DNA of 64,000 nucleotides from Paenibacillus sp. FSL H3-0469 (GCF_038051945.1 NZ_CP150302.1:1116001-1180000), one strand, 5' to 3'. Shown: positions 26,658 through 35,304, numbered from the stretch's first letter. Notes: a model not told the origin generated them from the letters alone. Numbers and translations: made by a program.

Positions 26658-27494
26658 TTACCGTCTCGACAGCAGCAGCTTCTCCACATACACCACCAGC
26701 TGGTACATGGCCGTAGCCACAGCCGCAATAATGAGCAGGCTCGACATGACCAGGGTGAAGTTGAACACCTGAAAACCGTAAATAATCAGATACCCCAGTC
26801 CCGATTTCGCCACCAAAAATTCACCGACAATGACACCGACCCAGGACATGCCGACATTCACCTTGAGGGTGGAGACCACCGCCGGGAACGACGCCGGGAG
26901 AATAACTTTGCAGAACTCCTGGCTTTTGGAGGCGCCGAAGGAGCGGACCACCTTGACCAGATTCGGGTCCACGCTGCAAAAGCTGTTGTACACTACCAGA
27001 GTCGTGATAATCACGGTAATCGATAAGGTGGTAACGACGATGGCGGTGAAGCCTGCCCCGAACATGACAATGAAGATCGGTCCGAGCGCCACCTTCGGCA
27101 TACTGTTGAATACAACCATATAAGGGTCCAGGACGGCGGACAGAAAAGGTGACCACCAGATCACGACAGCCAGCAGCGTCCCGATTAAGGTGCCCAGAAT
27201 AAAGCCCACCGCGGTCTCGCCCACGGTCATTCCCAGATGCGGCCACAGACTGCCGCTGACCATGTCCTCCCAGATCTGCCCGAACACCTTCGTCGGGTAG
27301 CTGAACAACAGCTCATCGATCCAGCCCATTCTGGCCCCGGCTTCCCAGAGCACGAAGAACACCAGCAGCAGGCTGCTCCGGACCATAAGCACCTGACTCT
27401 TGCGGCGCAGCTTCTTCTTCCTGTAATCCGCATGCTTCTGTTCCAGCCACTGCGCACGGGAGGCCGTCTCACGGGGCTGCGCTTCTGTATTCAC
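26658..27494 (-). CDS. ABC transporter permease, SsuC/TauC-like
   Basis: 278 residues from GTG at 27494, which overlaps the ATPase stop (ATGTGA). Six hydrophobic helices and the cytoplasmic EAA-like loop (VRSFGASKSQEFCKVILPASFPAV near 195-218) show a BPD-type import permease. It joins the ATPase and binding protein upstream as the last gene of a three-gene operon. The set belongs to the nitrate/sulfonate/taurine/pyrimidine group; the substrate cannot be read from sequence. Confidence 0.9.
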   Translation of the reverse strand: MNTEAQPRETASRAQWLEQKHADYRKKKLRRKSQVLMVRSSLLLVFFVLWEAGARMGWIDELLFSYPTKVFGQIWEDMVSGSLWPHLGMTVGETAVGFILGTLIGTLLAVVIWWSPFLSAVLDPYMVVFNSMPKVALGPIFIVMFGAGFTAIVVTTLSITVIITTLVVYNSFCSVDPNLVKVVRSFGASKSQEFCKVILPASFPAVVSTLKVNVGMSWVGVIVGEFLVAKSGLGYLIIYGFQVFNFTLVMSSLLIIAAVATAMYQLVVYVEKLLLSRR

Positions 27495-28270
27495 ATCTCT
27501 TCCCTCCCTGCCAGCTCCATTTCCTTCCATACCTCGTGAAAAAGCTCCGCGAAGCCCGGCAGGTCCCGCGCATACAGCGGCGGGGTGCGGCGGATCGCTT
27601 CCGGAATCTCAAAAATCCGGCGGATTCTGCCCGGATTCGGCTGGAGAAGAATGACCCGGCTGCTGACCGCAATCGCTTCAGACAGGTCATGCGTAACCAG
27701 AATCGCCGTGGTTCCCCGGCGCATCAGCGTCTCCGAGACCAGATCCTCCAGCTGCAGCTTAATCTGGTAGTCCAGCGCCGAGAATGGCTCATCAAGCAGC
27801 AGCAAGCTGGGGTCGGTAGCCAGCGTCCGCACGAGAGCAACACGCTGGCGCATCCCTCCCGAGAGCTGTGCCGGATAGGCTTGCTCCTTGCCTTCCAGCC
27901 CCATATCGGCCAGCAGCTGCAACGATTTGGCACGCGAGCTTCCGGTGAGCCTTCCGGTCAGCTCCAGCCCGAGCAACGCGTTATCCTCAATCGTTCTCCA
28001 GGGAAACAGATAGTCCTGCTGGAGCATATAGCCGACTTCCGGCGAAGGTCCCGCGGCCTTACGTCCGCTGAGCAGCACCTCACCGCGTGAAGCCTGCAGC
28101 AGCCCGGCGATGATCGACAGAATCGTTGTTTTGCCGCAGCCGCTCGGTCCGACCAGACTGACGAACTCGCCTTGGCCAACGCTGAGATTCAGATCCTCTA
28201 TAGCAAGCGAAGCCTCGCGGTCTCCCAGATAGGCGTGCGTGACTTCCTTCAACTCGACTACTGGAAGCAT
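27491..28270 (-). CDS. ABC transporter ATP-binding protein, SsuB/TauB-like
   Basis: 259 residues from ATG at 28270, with GAGGAGG about 9 nt upstream; a GTG at 28288 overlaps the preceding stop. Walker A GPSGCGKTT near 40, Q-loop MLQQDYLFPW near 85, signature LSGGMRQR near 138, Walker B LLLLDEPFSALD near 158, H-loop THD near 195. Energises the permease in the same operon. Confidence 0.93.
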   Translation of the reverse strand: MLPVVELKEVTHAYLGDREASLAIEDLNLSVGQGEFVSLVGPSGCGKTTILSIIAGLLQASRGEVLLSGRKAAGPSPEVGYMLQQDYLFPWRTIEDNALLGLELTGRLTGSSRAKSLQLLADMGLEGKEQAYPAQLSGGMRQRVALVRTLATDPSLLLLDEPFSALDYQIKLQLEDLVSETLMRRGTTAILVTHDLSEAIAVSSRVILLQPNPGRIRRIFEIPEAIRRTPPLYARDLPGFAELFHEVWKEMELAGREEM

Positions 28271-28284
28271 AGTGGTCGGCCTCC

Positions 28285-29295
28285 TCACTCCTTGATGGTG
28301 CTCTCTGCCTGCTCTGCAAAGCTGTTATTAACTATTTTAGCGGCAGGGATTCGTTCCTTCAGCTCACCGGCATGGTCAATAACATCCAGCAGATTATTCC
28401 ATTCCTTGTCATCAATTACCGGATTCACCGCATAGGTATCCTGTTCCTTATAACGGCTGATGGCAGAGACCACAATGCCCCGGTCAATCTTTTCAAAATA
28501 AGGCATGACCGCGTCAGCAATCTCCTCAGGACTATGAGCCTTCACCCATAACTGGGCACGCTGGACCGCATTGGTGAATTTCTGCACCGTGTCCTGATTC
28601 TTAGTAATGTAGCTCTGCTTGGACATGAATACCGTATACGGCAGATAACCGCTCTCTACCCCGAAGGAAGCAACCACCTGGCCCCGGCCCTCACTCTCGA
28701 AGATCGATGCCTGAGGCTCGAACAGCTGTACATAATCCCCGGTCCCTGAAGCAAACGCGCCGGCAATATTGGCAAAATCAATGTTCTGGATCAGCGTCAG
28801 ATCCTTCCCCGCATCAATCCCCTTATTCAGCAGCGTGAATGCGCCCGCCATCTGCGGCATGCCCCCTTGCCTTTGCCCCAGGAAGGTCGAGCCCTTCACT
28901 TTGTCCCATGTGAAATGGCTGTCCGGTGTACGCGCGAACAAGAAGGTTCCATCCCGCTGTGTAAGCTGGGCAAAATTGATTACAGGATCATCCGCCCCCT
29001 GCTGGTACACATAAATGGAGGTCTCCGAACCGACCAGCGCCACATCGATTGCTCCTGATAGCAGGGCCGTCATGGTTTTATCTCCGCCAGGTATCGTCTG
29101 CAGCTCCACATCCAGCCCTTCATCCTTGAAAAAGCCCTGCGATAAGGCCACATATTCAGGCGCATAGAACACGGAACGGGTAACTTCGCCGATCTTCACC
29201 TTGACATCACCGGATTTACTGCCGCAGCCTGCAAGAACAGAGCCGAGCACAAGCATTACCAAGAACGGCAATGACAGTCTTTTGAACCCTTTCAT
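28285..29295 (-). CDS. ABC transporter substrate-binding lipoprotein, NMT1/SsuA-like
   Basis: 336 residues from ATG at 29295. The signal peptide ends in the lipobox LAGC, so the mature protein is anchored to the membrane by a lipid. The body has the NMT1-like pattern FYAPEYVALSQGFFKDEGLDVE near 45, ALLSGAIDVALVGSE near 82, and KGSTFLGQRQGG near 137. Candidate substrates are aliphatic sulfonates, thiamine-precursor pyrimidines or similar. First gene of the three-gene operon. Confidence 0.9.
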   Translation of the reverse strand: MKGFKRLSLPFLVMLVLGSVLAGCGSKSGDVKVKIGEVTRSVFYAPEYVALSQGFFKDEGLDVELQTIPGGDKTMTALLSGAIDVALVGSETSIYVYQQGADDPVINFAQLTQRDGTFLFARTPDSHFTWDKVKGSTFLGQRQGGMPQMAGAFTLLNKGIDAGKDLTLIQNIDFANIAGAFASGTGDYVQLFEPQASIFESEGRGQVVASFGVESGYLPYTVFMSKQSYITKNQDTVQKFTNAVQRAQLWVKAHSPEEIADAVMPYFEKIDRGIVVSAISRYKEQDTYAVNPVIDDKEWNNLLDVIDHAGELKERIPAAKIVNNSFAEQAESTIKE

Positions 29296-29376
29296 CCTCT
29301 CCACTCCTTTCCTCCCGGGTCTTTCGCCCTTGCTCTATGCATATGCGGGAGTCTATGGAAAGGTTAAAGTACAATA

Positions 29377-29391
29377 TATAAAGCGCTTACA
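29377..29391 (-). promoter_or_regulatory. cre-like site upstream of the ABC import operon
   Basis: On the minus strand TGTAAGCGCTTTATA resembles the CcpA cre consensus TGWAANCGNTNWCA except at the 3' end, about 85 bp before the binding-protein start. A related AAGCGCTT core lies before the GH8 gene near 60540. Confidence 0.35.
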
Positions 29392-29523
29392 TTAAATTGC
29401 GTTCGTATACCCCGCCCGCATTATGAGCGATCGCAGCGCCGTATTCACGCTGTACCGGACCAGCGAGCCGGACCCGTCAGAGTTAGTCGGTGCTTCCGCC
29501 AAAGCTATTTTGCCAGAACAATC

Positions 29524-30168
29524 TTAATAGAGCAGCCATTCCCCAAAAGCATGACATAGCTCTGCCCGGGTCAGCGGGAACGCAATGATATAACCGTCAT
29601 CCTGTTCACTGCTGCTGCGTAGAAGCCATCCGCCCGAAGAAGCTTCTATGTAAGAGATCTGCTGCAGGGTCCAGCCCTCATCATTCCGCACACATAACCG
29701 CAGTTCACCGGAAGCTGTCCGGTTCTTAAGTACTTTAGCCAATTCTACAGAGCTGTCAGGATCACCTGTCTCCGCTTCCAGTGAAGCCGCCAGCACACAG
29801 AGGTTCCACGTTCCGGCCTTCTTATGAATCTCCTCATAACTCCGTCTGGACAGGAATACCGCTGGAGCGGACTGGTTCCGGGGCTGCGCACGCTCGAAGC
29901 AATTGAACAGGTAACAGCAGGCGCGCTTCATCTCTGCCGGCTCTTTCAGTTCGTAGGCGAAATCGTCCTCTTCTGTTAACCCTCTCAGGAGGATCTTATC
30001 CTTATGTACTTGCAGGCATACATCCTGCGCATATTCACGCTCATTGAATTTCACTCTGCAGATCCGCTTGGAGCCGGAGGCTGCGTGCAGGAGCTCCGCC
30101 ACCACTCTACGCTCGGTCTCACCGGGGAACAGATACTGTGCCAGACAGATCACCTCTTGCTTATTCAC
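29524..30168 (-). CDS. soluble protein of unknown function
   Basis: 214 residues, Cys-containing, with no signal peptide or membrane span. The first half is mixed alpha/beta with CRVKFNEREYAQDVCLQVHKD near 40, and the C-terminus ends in RAELCHAFGEWLLY. The pattern recalls regulatory or secretion-linked proteins but no family is recognised. TAA stop, ATG start; it stands alone with its own upstream gap. No role is proposed. Confidence 0.65.
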   Translation of the reverse strand: MNKQEVICLAQYLFPGETERRVVAELLHAASGSKRICRVKFNEREYAQDVCLQVHKDKILLRGLTEEDDFAYELKEPAEMKRACCYLFNCFERAQPRNQSAPAVFLSRRSYEEIHKKAGTWNLCVLAASLEAETGDPDSSVELAKVLKNRTASGELRLCVRNDEGWTLQQISYIEASSGGWLLRSSSEQDDGYIIAFPLTRAELCHAFGEWLLY

Positions 30169-30352
30169 ATTCTTTATCCCTTCCTTTTAGGCATACATCT
30201 ATGTTTTAATGTAAATGAGTGGCTTTCAAAAAAACAAGCAAAACTATAAAACTTGCAATCTTTATGTTATCATAAGCTAATTTTAAGGTAAAATTAAGAA
30301 ACACAGGGTAAGATCAATACCATGAAATACTTTTAGCGAGGTGGTTTTCAAA

Positions 30353-30592
30353 ATGAGAATGCTCATCACATTTCAAAACAAGCTTGTCCCTGTATATTTC
30401 ACAACAGAAAACAAACAGCCGACCCAAAAAGTACTTCGACTGCTAAACAGCACCCTTGAACTCAAAATTCAAAAAGGCAAAAACGCCCTGCAGACCTGTT
30501 TGAATTCCCTGATCAGTATCGAAATTAAAGGCTCAGAAGCTATATTGCACAGTTACAGTGAAAATGATTCATTGGCCTTATCCCTCTATTAA
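30353..30592 (+). CDS. 79-residue small basic protein of unknown function
   Basis: ATG at 30353 with GAGGTGG 8 nt upstream. Begins MRMLITFQNKLVPVYF; mixed sheet and helix, with no membrane span or signal peptide. The stop codon lies inside the loop of an intrinsic terminator, so this is a single-gene transcript. Its AT content is higher than its neighbours. Family not recognised. Confidence 0.6.
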   Translation: MRMLITFQNKLVPVYFTTENKQPTQKVLRLLNSTLELKIQKGKNALQTCLNSLISIEIKGSEAILHSYSENDSLALSLY

Positions 30593-30606
30593 ACAGAGGG
30601 ATATTT
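30580..30606 (+). terminator. terminator overlapping the stop codon of the 79-residue gene
   Basis: ATCCCTCT (30580-30587) and AGAGGGAT (30595-30602) followed by a T-run. Confidence 0.88.
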
Positions 30607-30729
30607 TTTTGCCGGTATTTGGCGGTATACATATATGGATAAACAACTTAAAAAAGCACATTCCCGCAAGTGAGGGATGCGCTTAGTCTATGGTTTACAG
30701 GGGCTTAACACTCAACATTATACCGGCAG

Positions 30730-30867
30730 TTATCCAATCCGGAGGTTCCGGTTCTCCTCTTTCTCCGCCTTTTTAATTCGCAATTTGAACAACTTCACCA
30801 GGTTACGCCGGGTATGCTCTTCGTGACAGCTGTCCAGTTTCTTCAGGATGAAACGGTCGATGGACAT
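30730..30867 (-). CDS. 45-residue Lys/Arg/Glu-rich small protein
   Basis: ATG at 30867 with AAAGGAG 8 nt upstream (a longer frame to 30921 lacks one). The product starts MSIDRFILKKLDSC and is otherwise a single charged amphipathic helix (NLVKLFKLRIKKAEKEEN). Could bind nucleic acid or a protein partner, but this is inference. Family not recognised. Confidence 0.5.
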   Translation of the reverse strand: MSIDRFILKKLDSCHEEHTRRNLVKLFKLRIKKAEKEENRNLRIG

Positions 30868-31172
30868 GTCAATCGCTCCTTTAAATGGGGGCTTAGTCCC
30901 GTGATCTGGAGAGGGAATCATTTCCTCTTCTCCTTATATCACCTATATAACCGGGCCGCAGAATCATTAAACTTGTCCCTGGCTGCGCCTGCACCGCTTG
31001 CGAAATTTGGAATACTACATATAGACCGTTCCCGGGCGGATTAGAGCGCTGTTATAGAAGATATGGTACATTTGCGAAGAATAGCAGCTTCTGCAAGCAG
31101 AATAAAAATTTTATACGACGGATATTTACAAACTAAAAATTAAATGCTATATTATCGATAGTTAATATTAAA

Positions 31173-31182
31173 TAGATATCTA
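31173..31182. promoter_or_regulatory. palindrome upstream of azoR, possible operator
   Basis: TAGATATCTA lies just before the azoR ribosome-binding site, with TATCGATA 20 bp further upstream. It shares TAGAT/ATCTA half-sites with the palindrome at 35961-35976 next to the ArsR-family gene. Confidence 0.35.
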
Positions 31183-31195
31183 AGGAGAAATCATA

Positions 31196-31822
31196 ATGTC
31201 GAATGTACTGTTTATCAAAGCTAATAACCGCCCTGCCGAGCAATCCGTAAGTGTTCAGCTCTACAACGAATTCCTGTCCAGCTACAAGGAGACTCATCCG
31301 CAGGACCAGATCACTGAACTCGACCTGTTCGCTGAACAGCTTCCTTACTACGATAACACTCTGATCACTGGTGTATACAAAGCCGCTCAAGGCTTCGAAG
31401 CTACTCCTGAAGAAGCAGCAGGCGCAGCACTTGTGAAGAAATATCTGGACCAGTTCCTGGCTGCTGACAAAGTAGTATTCGCCTTCCCGCTCTGGAACAT
31501 GACCGTTCCGGCTGTACTGCACACTTATATCGATTACTTGAACCAGGCTGGAACTACCTTCAAGTATACTGCAGAAGGTCCTGTAGGACTCTTGACTGGT
31601 AAAAAAGCAGCTGTTCTGAACGCCAGAGGCGGCGTGTACTCCGAAGGCCCGGCCGCAAGTGCTGAAATGGCTGTTAACTTCATCATGGGCAACCTGAACT
31701 TCTGGGGCTTCAAAGAAACTACACAGGTAATCATCGAAGGACACAACCAGAACCCGGACAAATCCGCTGACATCATCGCTTCCGGCCTGCAACTGGCTAA
31801 AACTGCAGCAGCATCGTTCTAA
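31196..31822 (+). CDS. azoR: FMN-dependent NADH:quinone reductase / azoreductase
   Basis: 208 residues, the usual length. Flavodoxin-like fold with the N-terminal strand MSNVLFIKANNRP, FPLWNMTVPAVLHTYIDYL near 99-117 (FMN and substrate pocket) and LNARGGVYSEGPAA near 139. Reduces quinones and azo compounds with NAD(P)H, giving protection against electrophile stress. TAAGGAG precedes the ATG. It is monocistronic, with a terminator after it; palindromes in its promoter region suggest a repressor. Confidence 0.93.
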   Translation: MSNVLFIKANNRPAEQSVSVQLYNEFLSSYKETHPQDQITELDLFAEQLPYYDNTLITGVYKAAQGFEATPEEAAGAALVKKYLDQFLAADKVVFAFPLWNMTVPAVLHTYIDYLNQAGTTFKYTAEGPVGLLTGKKAAVLNARGGVYSEGPAASAEMAVNFIMGNLNFWGFKETTQVIIEGHNQNPDKSADIIASGLQLAKTAAASF

Positions 31823-31875
31823 TCTGATCATAAAAGCTTTTTGAAAGTCTTCGTAGGGAGACTGACCAAAAACGG

Positions 31876-31915
31876 AAAGCAGCGATTCCCCACTAACGGG
31901 AGAATCGCTGCTTTT
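31876..31915 (+). terminator. intrinsic terminator of azoR
   Basis: AAAGCAGCGATTC and GAATCGCTGCTTT stem of 13 bp followed by T-run, 55 bp after the stop. Confidence 0.9.
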
Positions 31916-31993
31916 TAGTGTGCCAGATGCCATTTTTATAATAGTTGCTGAAGCAGGTGGATTTTCTCCACTTGTTATTTAATAAGCGGCCTC

Positions 31994-32102
31994 GAGCTAG
32001 GGAGCAGTTGGAAAAGCAGCACTTAATATCCTTGATTTTGTCCAAATGAGCTATTTACGGTGTAGTAAGTGACGTTTATCCAACTAATTTCCTCTCTAGC
32101 TC
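31994..32102. repeat. 109-bp imperfect inverted repeat
   Basis: Outer arms GAGCTAGGGAG and CTCTCTAGCTC (one mismatch), inner arms AGTTGGAAAAGCAGCACTTAAT-like (32006-32027) and its near-complement (32064-32085, 17 of 22 matching). Resembles a dispersed palindromic element rather than a terminator. The remaining intergenic DNA to 32269 holds nothing else that I recognise. Confidence 0.65.
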
Positions 32103-32269
32103 CCAAACCACCAAATTAAAATACGTTTTTCCAACTACTCTCCAGGGTGGCGTAGCTCCTACTTACACAATGCTCAGCATCCAGCAAGCTTATTCCGTTA
32201 TGCAAACTTTCATCCCTATTCCCAAGCTCGCTTCCATGCTCCTGCAACGCCCTGCAATGTCATCGCTGC

Positions 32270-33373
32270 TTAATATTCATCCAACACCCGCTGCCAGCTG
32301 TTGCCCTTGGCACGGGGCGGGGTGCTCTTGGTGGAGGCGGCGGCTGTCTTGCGCTTCTGCCGCGCTTCCTTGCTGTTCTGGAACTGCAGCTCCTTCTGCG
32401 TCTTGTGGTAATTCTGCAGCCGCTTCCCGTCCAATACTCCGCTCGCGGCCGCCTCAAGCACGGCGCAGCCTTCCTCCCGTGTATGCGTACAGTCACTGAA
32501 GCGGCATTCAGCCGCAAGGCTGCTGATCTCACCGAACGCCAGGTCCAGTCCGCCGTCATCCTCCCACAATTGCAGCTCGCGCATTCCCGGCGTATCGACG
32601 ATAATCCCGCCGTCCGGGAGGACAAACAGCTCACGGTGAGTGGTCGTATGACGTCCGCGGCTGTCCCCTTCCCGCACATCCTGGGTGAGCTGCAGATTGC
32701 GGCCGCTGAGCCAGTTAACCATCGTGGATTTGCCGCAGCCGGACGAACCGGTCAGAGCTACCGTCTGGCCGCTGCCGATGTAAGGCTGGAGCTCCTCCCG
32801 TCCGTCGCCTAGTAAGGCGCTGACCACATGGACCGGGACACCTGGAGCCGCCTGCTGCATTTCGGCCATTTTCAGCTCCGCATCAGTGCACAGATCTGCC
32901 TTGGTCAATAGAATGACCGGATTCGCCCCGCTGTTCCACGCCATAATCAGATAACGCTCCATCCGCCGCACATTGAAATCATCATTCAGTGCACTGACCA
33001 GGAATAGAGTATCTACATTGGAAGCCACGATCTGCTCCTCCTGAGTCGGGCCCGCCACCTTGCGCGAGATGACGCTGTGACGGGAAAGCACGCCATGAAT
33101 TACTGCATGTGCTCCTCCATCCTGCATCGCCAGGACCACCCAGTCGCCTACCGCTGGATACTCGCCTGACCCGCTCAGCGAATGCCGGAACTTGCCTGAC
33201 AGCTCACCCCATATTTCACCTGCTGTGGTAATTACTCTGTATTTACTGCCGAAATCCCCGGCAATCCGGCCCGCTGCATAGTCCCTGCCGTCCAGCAGCC
33301 GCAGCTTATCTGTCCATTTCCGGTTCCATTCTTCATTCCAGCCGTACTGTTCAAGCTTAATATCGATATTCAT
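32270..33373 (-). CDS. rsgA: ribosome small-subunit-dependent GTPase RsgA, divergent paralogue type
   Basis: 367 residues from ATG at 33373 (AGGAGG 6 nt upstream). An N-terminal OB-fold is followed by a circularly permuted GTPase: G4 LLTKADL near 155, G1 GSSGCGKST near 205, G3 DTPGMRE near 250. The zinc knuckle CRFSDCTHTREEGC near 280 is complete, and a Lys/Arg-rich tail follows. It helps 30S maturation. The usual rsgA is near prkC, so this is probably the second, longer type found in many Firmicutes. Confidence 0.93.
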   Translation of the reverse strand: MNIDIKLEQYGWNEEWNRKWTDKLRLLDGRDYAAGRIAGDFGSKYRVITTAGEIWGELSGKFRHSLSGSGEYPAVGDWVVLAMQDGGAHAVIHGVLSRHSVISRKVAGPTQEEQIVASNVDTLFLVSALNDDFNVRRMERYLIMAWNSGANPVILLTKADLCTDAELKMAEMQQAAPGVPVHVVSALLGDGREELQPYIGSGQTVALTGSSGCGKSTMVNWLSGRNLQLTQDVREGDSRGRHTTTHRELFVLPDGGIIVDTPGMRELQLWEDDGGLDLAFGEISSLAAECRFSDCTHTREEGCAVLEAAASGVLDGKRLQNYHKTQKELQFQNSKEARQKRKTAAASTKSTPPRAKGNSWQRVLDEY

Positions 33374-33468
33374 GCATTTCCTCCTGAATGGGTTATTATT
33401 GTTCTTAATACATCCGCTTACCACACATCCATGTATCTCCGGGAAGTAATGCTCCTTAAGGCGCACGC

Positions 33469-33502
33469 AAAAAAGCCGCCGGAACCCAAAGGTTCCGGCG
33501 GC
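33469..33502 (-). terminator. intrinsic terminator, distal of a near-identical pair
   Basis: A perfect 12-bp stem GCCGCCGGAACC/GGTTCCGGCGGC with loop CAAA and T6 on the minus strand. It nearly repeats the terminator at 33655-33690, sharing the sequence on its minus-strand 3' side. Confidence 0.88.
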
Positions 33503-33577
33503 AGAGGCAGACCCGGCAGCGAGCTGGCCCATGCTGTGGTACAGCAAAGAACCGCCCGCTGGGCAGAGTCATTCCAG

Positions 33578-33624
33578 AATAGCGGAAGCTACTCTCTTCG
33601 CGAGAAGGAGCAGACTCCGCTATT
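33578..33624. repeat. hairpin element between the twin terminators
   Basis: Arms AATAGCGGA and TCCGCTATT enclose an inner CTCTCTTCGCGAGAAGGAG stem. Possibly a small structured RNA or dispersed palindrome; no coding ORF with a start is in this 150-bp interval. Confidence 0.55.
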
Positions 33625-33654
33625 TCGGGCGTGATGCAGCAAAACTGCACACGC

Positions 33655-33690
33655 AAAAAAGCCGCCGGAACCGATACGGTTCCCGGCGGC
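33655..33690 (-). terminator. intrinsic terminator of the short peptide transcript
   Basis: GCCGCCGGAACC (33661-33672) with GGTTCCCGGCGGC (33678-33690, one bulge) then T6 on the minus strand. Confidence 0.88.
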
Positions 33691-33735
33691 TCTAGAAGGC
33701 AACATAGAGCTTACTTGCGAAGCTGGGATTAATAA

Positions 33736-33816
33736 TTACTCCACAGCCGCTTTTCCCGGAAGACACGTATCCACAACAGTAGCAACCAATCCTGAACCGC
33801 TTGTATAAACTGCCAT
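33736..33816 (-). CDS. 26-residue peptide on its own short transcript (frame uncertain)
   Basis: ATG at 33816 follows AAGGAG by 10 nt; product starts MAVYTSGSGLV and ends LPGKAAVE. A competing frame starts at ATG 33823 and ends at 33692 (43 residues, Cys-rich: GCYCCGYVSSGKSGC) but its ATG is only 3 nt from AAGGAG. A strong promoter (33851-33880) and a terminator (33655-33690) delimit a transcript of roughly 180 nt. It may be a tiny secreted or signalling peptide, or a small RNA. Which frame is translated is unresolved. Confidence 0.45.
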   Translation of the reverse strand: MAVYTSGSGLVATVVDTCLPGKAAVE

Positions 33817-33850
33817 TTGACATCGTCTCCTTCCGAAATAATATGCTGTT

Positions 33851-33880
33851 ATAATATACGGCCCGGATGCCGTTTGTCAA
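33851..33880 (-). promoter_or_regulatory. sigma-A promoter of the short peptide transcript
   Basis: On the minus strand TTGACA (33875-33880), 18-nt spacer, TATTAT (33851-33856), about 30 bp before the ribosome-binding site AAGGAG. Confidence 0.75.
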
Positions 33881-33898
33881 CAGCAGGCCCTAACTTTC

Positions 33899-34570
33899 TC
33901 AAATAATCCCCCTCAGCTCATCCAGTTCCTGAATGACCGCAACCGGCTTCACGTTCAGCGATTCATCCCAGGCATGATTGCGTTTCAGCCAGATCGTATC
34001 CATCCCGCTTCTCGCCGCCCCCCAGATATCATTCACGGGGTGATCCCCGATGAAGATCGTCTGTTCCGCCGTGGAACCCAGACGTTCCAGGGCTAACCGG
34101 TAGATCGCAGGATCAGGCTTGCTGATCCCGGCTTCGCCCGAAATGACAATCGTGCGGAAGTAGCCGCGGAGTCCGAGCAGATCGATTTTGCCATATTGAA
34201 TATCTGTGCCGCCGTTCGTGACCAATCCCAGCGGATATCCGCGTTCCCGGCAATACTCCAGCGTCTCCACCGCATGCTTCATCATCGCCCCGTGACGGAT
34301 ATAGGTCTCGTCATAATAGGCCCGGATGTCCGCAGCGGTCAACGCCTTCTCCCAAGGCAGAACCTCGCTCAGCTCCGCGAAAAACCCGTCCTTATCCCGG
34401 TATCCGTCGGCATCCCTGATAATCATATCCTCCACCACCTGCAGTGCCTGCTCTTCGCTAAGATGTCCCAGGAAATCCTGCACAAACTTCATGCTGAAGC
34501 TGCGGAAGGTCTGATCACGGTCCATCAGGGTGTTGTCCAGATCAAACAGCAAAGCTTGTACCTCTCTCAT
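33899..34570 (-). CDS. HAD-family hydrolase
   Basis: 223 residues from ATG at 34570 (GGGGAG 7 nt upstream). Motif I LLFDLDNTLMD near 7-17, motif II LVTNGG near 113, motif III Lys in SKPDPAIYRLALERLG near 145, and motif IV IFIGDHPVNDIWGA near 170. An alpha-helical cap lies between motifs I and II, as in YjjG/phosphoglycolate-type enzymes acting on small phosphates. Substrate unknown. Single gene. Confidence 0.9.
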   Translation of the reverse strand: MREVQALLFDLDNTLMDRDQTFRSFSMKFVQDFLGHLSEEQALQVVEDMIIRDADGYRDKDGFFAELSEVLPWEKALTAADIRAYYDETYIRHGAMMKHAVETLEYCRERGYPLGLVTNGGTDIQYGKIDLLGLRGYFRTIVISGEAGISKPDPAIYRLALERLGSTAEQTIFIGDHPVNDIWGAARSGMDTIWLKRNHAWDESLNVKPVAVIQELDELRGII

Positions 34571-34725
34571 GTATACGCTCCCCTTCTGTCGTCCATTTCT
34601 GCGATAAAACACCAGATGCTTATTGTACTACGCCCCGTAGCGCAAAATAAAGACCATTCCGCCGGGAAGGACAACCTCTCCTTCGTCAGAATGGCCTGTA
34701 TAGGGGAATCAGGTTGGCTGAGCTG

Positions 34726-35184
34726 TCAGGATTCAAAATGCTCTGCCCGGTGCGTCAGCATCATTTCCTCGTCGGTAATATAGAGCGGGAACGGCGGTGT
34801 CTCCTTCAGATAACGCTCAGTGGAGAGCAGCCGGTAATGAACCTCAGGGAGCCAGGCGTCTTCGAGCAGCGGGAGCTTGCCAGTGTCACTGATATAATTG
34901 TCTACCGCCGATTGAACCATGTCGAGGTAGTATGGCACCAGCTTGTCAGATTCTTCAAAAATCTCAAAGGTCTCGCTGGACATATAGAACTTCTGCTGCG
35001 GGACTCCGCCTAAATATCGTTTGAGCCGGTTCAGGTCAATACTCTTATCTTCCTGGATCAGAGCGGTACGGTTAATGGGAGCGGGCATATCTTCTTCAAA
35101 TTGCCTTACAGCCTGCTTGATCTGCGGCAAGGTAACGGTTGGATGATTGGGTTGCAAGTTTTTTTTGGCACGTTTGAATATCAT
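34726..35184 (-). CDS. DUF3939-like protein
   Basis: 152 residues. LKRYLGGVPQQKFYMSSETFEIF near 54-76 and ERYLKETPPFPLYITDEEMMLTHR near 123-146 match my memory of the DUF3939 pattern of Bacilli, whose role is unknown. No signal peptide; cytosolic and acidic. AGGTCTCC-type upstream sequence gives GGAG before the ATG. Stands alone between the HAD and ArsR genes. Confidence 0.65.
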   Translation of the reverse strand: MIFKRAKKNLQPNHPTVTLPQIKQAVRQFEEDMPAPINRTALIQEDKSIDLNRLKRYLGGVPQQKFYMSSETFEIFEESDKLVPYYLDMVQSAVDNYISDTGKLPLLEDAWLPEVHYRLLSTERYLKETPPFPLYITDEEMMLTHRAEHFES

Positions 35185-35304
35185 ACTGAAGGTCTCCTTT
35201 CGAAGCTTTTGTCAGATAACGCTTACAATACCATTTTATTCGTTATTTGAACAATTAATCAGCAGTTTCGCACTTGTCATAAAAAATCCCCATTTATTAG
35301 ATCA

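Noticed and set aside
29296-29523. Riboswitch before the ABC import operon
   Set aside because: No TPP, purine or other riboswitch core was found; only a cre-like box is visible.
31133-31933. 266-residue ORF on the minus strand
   Set aside because: It is the antisense shadow of azoR and shows no protein-like pattern or ribosome-binding site.
33456-33656. 66-residue minus-strand ORF between the twin terminators
   Set aside because: It runs through both hairpins and lacks a ribosome-binding site.
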